From assembly GCA_017301995.1 (NCBI GenBank), contig JAFLEH010000029.1, positions 37,101 through 101,100 of the forward strand: 64,000 nucleotides of DNA. Direction: 5' to 3'. The position numbers were made by a program, and so were the translations under genes. The DNA is from Verrucomicrobiota bacterium (GTDB lineage Bacteria; Verrucomicrobiota; Verrucomicrobiia; Verrucomicrobiales; Akkermansiaceae). Under the pieces are notes generated by a model, which did not search any database, had not been told where the DNA came from, and worked only from the letters and a program-made list of their open reading frames with translations. Below are positions 62,000 through 64,000 of the stretch, one piece after another (the stretch's first letter is position 1; every line of letters starts with the position of its first letter).

Positions 62000-62086
62000 A
62001 TGAACCCTTACTCCAGTTCCAACCACACGTCAGCCATCGCGGTAGACGCCCCGCTGAAGGACTTGCTGGACCTCCCGGACAAATAA
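62000..62086 (+). CDS. Possible 28-residue ORF, perhaps a truncated MNPY-type protein
   Basis: ATG 62000 to TAA 62084-62086 encodes a peptide starting MNPYSSSNHTSAIAVDAPLK. An MNPY(x)S start is typical of small membrane proteins in Planctomycetota and Verrucomicrobiota, but here the frame stops before any membrane helix, so it may be a remnant. Confidence 0.25.
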   Translation: MNPYSSSNHTSAIAVDAPLKDLLDLPDK

Positions 62087-62106
62087 TCGAATTACCCACA
62101 TCGGCT

Positions 62107-62385
62107 ATGCCGCATACATCCCTAATCACATGCCCTCGATGCAAGTCGCGGTTGGAGTCCGGTCTCCTGTCGGATACCGCGAATATCTTCTGGCACCAGG
62201 TTGGGAAGAGGCTTAGATGGAGTGAACGCTTTTTTGGGTGGCGATCGCTTTGCCGCAGAATTGGGGACTCGGGATGGCATAAGACAGATGCGGAGTTGTG
62301 TCGGAATTGTGGCCTTGTGCTGTTCACCGCCAGCAAGATAGAGCGCTCTGATGAGCATTATTCATCGGCATCGGACGCCAAATAG
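62107..62385 (+). CDS. Small zinc-ribbon-like protein (DUF6487-type pattern)
   Basis: A 92-residue protein with two Cys pairs, ITCPRCKSRLESGLL near the start and LCRNCGLVLFTASK near residue 67, separated by a basic aromatic stretch. The CPxC...G-L...CxxCGLVxF order resembles small zinc-ribbon proteins of the DUF6487 kind; this is from memory of the pattern. The function is unknown. Confidence 0.6.
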   Translation: MPHTSLITCPRCKSRLESGLLSDTANIFWHQVGKRLRWSERFFGWRSLCRRIGDSGWHKTDAELCRNCGLVLFTASKIERSDEHYSSASDAK

Positions 62386-62469
62386 AACGATCAGACGAGG
62401 CACCGATCCGGCATTGACATCCCTCTCTGAATTCCAGCTTCCTTCCCGCCGGTTCTCTATAACCCGGAA

Positions 62470-63051
62470 ATGAAAAGCCTCATACTGATACTCGCCCTTA
62501 CCTCATGCTGCTTCGGCGCGGAGGTGACTGGTAAGTCTGCGGAGCATCTCGTCGCGCAGCTAACTGTCGAATTGGCCAAGCGGTTTGCCATCGGTGATGA
62601 GACCGTAGATGCCAAGCCGGAGATTTCGCGGAAGGAAAGAAAGATCGAAATTAGGTTCAGTGGGTTCTGTGTGACGGTTGCGGACGGAGGAACATTGATC
62701 ACTGATGCGGAGATCCAAGAAGCCAAAGAAGAGAATCAGAAGTTGCGCGAGGCGTTGGCTGTGGAGAAGTTGGATCCAACCGCAAAGGCGCTCCTCGCCG
62801 CACTTCTGGCTTCTGATGATCAGGACTTTCCCAAGATTGGGAAGCGTGCAAGAGCCACGGATTTCATGGGCCAGACTCTCACATTCACAACAACCGACGG
62901 CAAGCTCGATGTTCACATCGAAGATGCCGAGCCATACTCGGTGAAAATTTGCGATTTTGCGACCGAGCTATCTAAGCTATACGACAAACCCCAACCCAAA
63001 CCGGAGGGGCGCTCCCGGGTTGGCAAGCCTCAATCTCCGCTTCAAAGATGA
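62470..63051 (+). CDS. Exported protein of unknown function
   Basis: A 193-residue protein with a short signal peptide (MKSLILILALTSCCFGAE). A short coiled-coil stretch (DAEIQEAKEENQKLREAL) lies near the middle and a charged tail follows. The family is not recognised. GC content is clearly lower than in the pectin operons. Its end overlaps the next gene by ATGA. Confidence 0.65.
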   Translation: MKSLILILALTSCCFGAEVTGKSAEHLVAQLTVELAKRFAIGDETVDAKPEISRKERKIEIRFSGFCVTVADGGTLITDAEIQEAKEENQKLREALAVEKLDPTAKALLAALLASDDQDFPKIGKRARATDFMGQTLTFTTTDGKLDVHIEDAEPYSVKICDFATELSKLYDKPQPKPEGRSRVGKPQSPLQR

Positions 63052-63467
63052 ATCCGCGACTCGTCACAATCCTTGCGATGGCATCGGCGCTTCTGGTGGG
63101 CTGCGATGATTCGGCGTCCTTGTGCTACTCCACGAGAGCGGAGGCGGAAGCCGACCGTCCTTTCGCGCGCGGCTGGCTTCCTCGGATCATCCCGGCGTCA
63201 AGCAGGGAGATCACGATGAAGAATGATCTCGATCTCAATCTATCGAACGGCACCTTCCGGTTTGTTCCGTCCGATCACGATGCGTTCGTCGCCCATCTTA
63301 CCCGGACCCCGGAAAATGACAGGGATGGATCTGAAGCATACGCCTACAAGGACTGGACATTCTGGATCCGCCCCGACAGGAGCGGGTGCGGGTTCCGCAT
63401 GCGTCCGTGCCGTGGCGAAAAACCCGGCGGACCAACCGGTGGCGGCAACGGCGGACAACGCCGCTAG
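63048..63467 (+). CDS. Putative lipoprotein of unknown function
   Basis: A 139-residue protein. The leader MNPRLVTILAMASALLVGCD has a lipobox (LVGC) with Cys at residue 19. The mature part has CYSTRAEAEADRPFARGWLP and SREITMKNDLDLNLSNGTF, followed by a Gly-rich tail. It is coupled to the preceding exported protein by ATGA, so the two may act together. The family is not recognised. Confidence 0.65.
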   Translation: MNPRLVTILAMASALLVGCDDSASLCYSTRAEAEADRPFARGWLPRIIPASSREITMKNDLDLNLSNGTFRFVPSDHDAFVAHLTRTPENDRDGSEAYAYKDWTFWIRPDRSGCGFRMRPCRGEKPGGPTGGGNGGQRR

Positions 63468-64000
63468 CCCGCTCCGCGTTGGAAGCCCAATCCCCGCCGC
63501 CTCGCCCCCCCTCAAGGAGCGTGGGCATCCTGCCCACATCTTTCTCCACGGCCGGAAATATTCACCGCCAAGACGCCAAGTTCGCCAAGAAGAGATTGAA
63601 GATCGTGGATCGAAGATGAAGGGCGCACCGTAGCCGCGCTCGTGAGAGCGTGGCACCCCAGGTGATCCCCTGCCGCAAATATTCACCGCCAAGACGCAAA
63701 GATCGCGAAGGGGATTGAAGATCGGGGATCGTGGATGAAAAAGCGCACCCCCCTAATAACCATTAACAAATAGCCAATAACCCCATTCCCACCGCCAAGC
63801 CGCCAAGGCCACGAAGGGGATCGAAGGTGAAAGGTATCCGTGAGAAACCAGAAACCGGAGGCAAGAATCAAGATCACTGCCGTCCCACAGACTGGGCGCG
63901 GTGCGTCCTGAGCCTTGATTTGACAAGGCCTTGGGTTCGTTTTTGGAAAATGGCGATTGCGACTTTTTTGCCAGTGGTTGATATATCCTTGGATTCACGC
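63468..64000. repeat. Repeat-dense intergenic region, right border of the small-gene block
   Basis: No gene is seen. CCGCCAAGACGC-type units lie at about 63568, 63685 and 63790, the 22-bp hairpin at 63633-63654, and a CTAATAACC unit at about 63754. An AGAAACCAGAAACCGG stretch lies near 63842 and a 10-bp palindrome CAAGGCCTTG at 63924-63933. The last 100 bases are AT-richer and may lead into a gene beyond the window. Confidence 0.7.
63628..63800 (+). repeat. Right copy of the nearly identical direct repeat of about 170 bp
   Basis: Same orientation and order as 61114-61286. Differences seen are one base in the C-run after AAAAAGCGC and ATAGCC for ATAACC. Confidence 0.85.

Noticed and set aside
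1..64000. Telomere-like GGTTAGGG signals
   Set aside because: The words are single and scattered, never in tandem, so they are not telomeric; only the k-mer bias is reported.

Overview
The window looks like a chromosomal segment of a GC-rich Verrucomicrobiota bacterium, probably of the Verrucomicrobiales (Luteolibacter-like). This placement is an inference. It rests on giant secreted proteins with autotransporter-associated beta-strand repeats that end in a short thrombospondin-3-like tail, many exported glycosidases and a sulfatase, DUF1080 and GH140-like proteins, an EF-P with a TPPR loop, and gatC-gatA without gatB. I saw no rRNA, tRNA, CRISPR array, transposase or phage gene.

The main theme is degradation of pectin, especially rhamnogalacturonan (RG). 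Block 1 (0.4-16.5 kb) holds a secreted toroid-fold carbohydrate-active candidate, a repeat-rich surface protein, a CE12-GH28 fusion translationally coupled to a PL11 lyase that carries a roughly 1400-residue repeat stalk, and a divergent orphan sensor kinase. Block 2 (16.6-21.5 kb) is a GH29 - aldo/keto reductase - tagaturonate epimerase operon divergent from an AraC-type regulator. Block 3 (38.0-49.6 kb) has a GH2 enzyme, a GH140-like apiosidase, a GH105-GH28 fusion, a GH43-like protein and a GH51 arabinofuranosidase. A sulfatase (55.6 kb), a pectin methylesterase (57.7 kb) and an FGGY-kinase-like protein with altered catalytic residues (59.4 kb) complete the set. Together these could cut, deacetylate, demethylate and debranch pectin outside the cytoplasm; the epimerase handles the uronate inside.

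Between these blocks lie a Wzz-like protein, an exported Lon-type Ser-Lys protease domain without ATPase, FluC, an L,D-transpeptidase, a DUF1080 protein, and a CnrYXH-like envelope-stress module (Spy-like protein, ECF sigma factor, small membrane anti-sigma candidate, membrane-anchored Spy-like sensor) with a good ECF-type promoter. Next come an LsrG-like monooxygenase with an iron-type alcohol dehydrogenase, an ABC-F protein, a lipoprotein hydrolase, gatC-gatA, apaG, thiD, an MFS transporter, a LysM protein and EF-P.

Non-coding structure is notable. A roughly 770-bp mosaic array of palindromic repeats lies at 30.77-31.54 kb and supplies the last codons of the alcohol dehydrogenase. Several dispersed intergenic repeat families recur. 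A nearly identical direct repeat of about 170 bp (61.11 and 63.63 kb) brackets a lower-GC block of small orphan genes. Genes commonly overlap by ATGA. A gene missed by simple stop-to-stop searches runs off the left edge on the minus strand (1-263).
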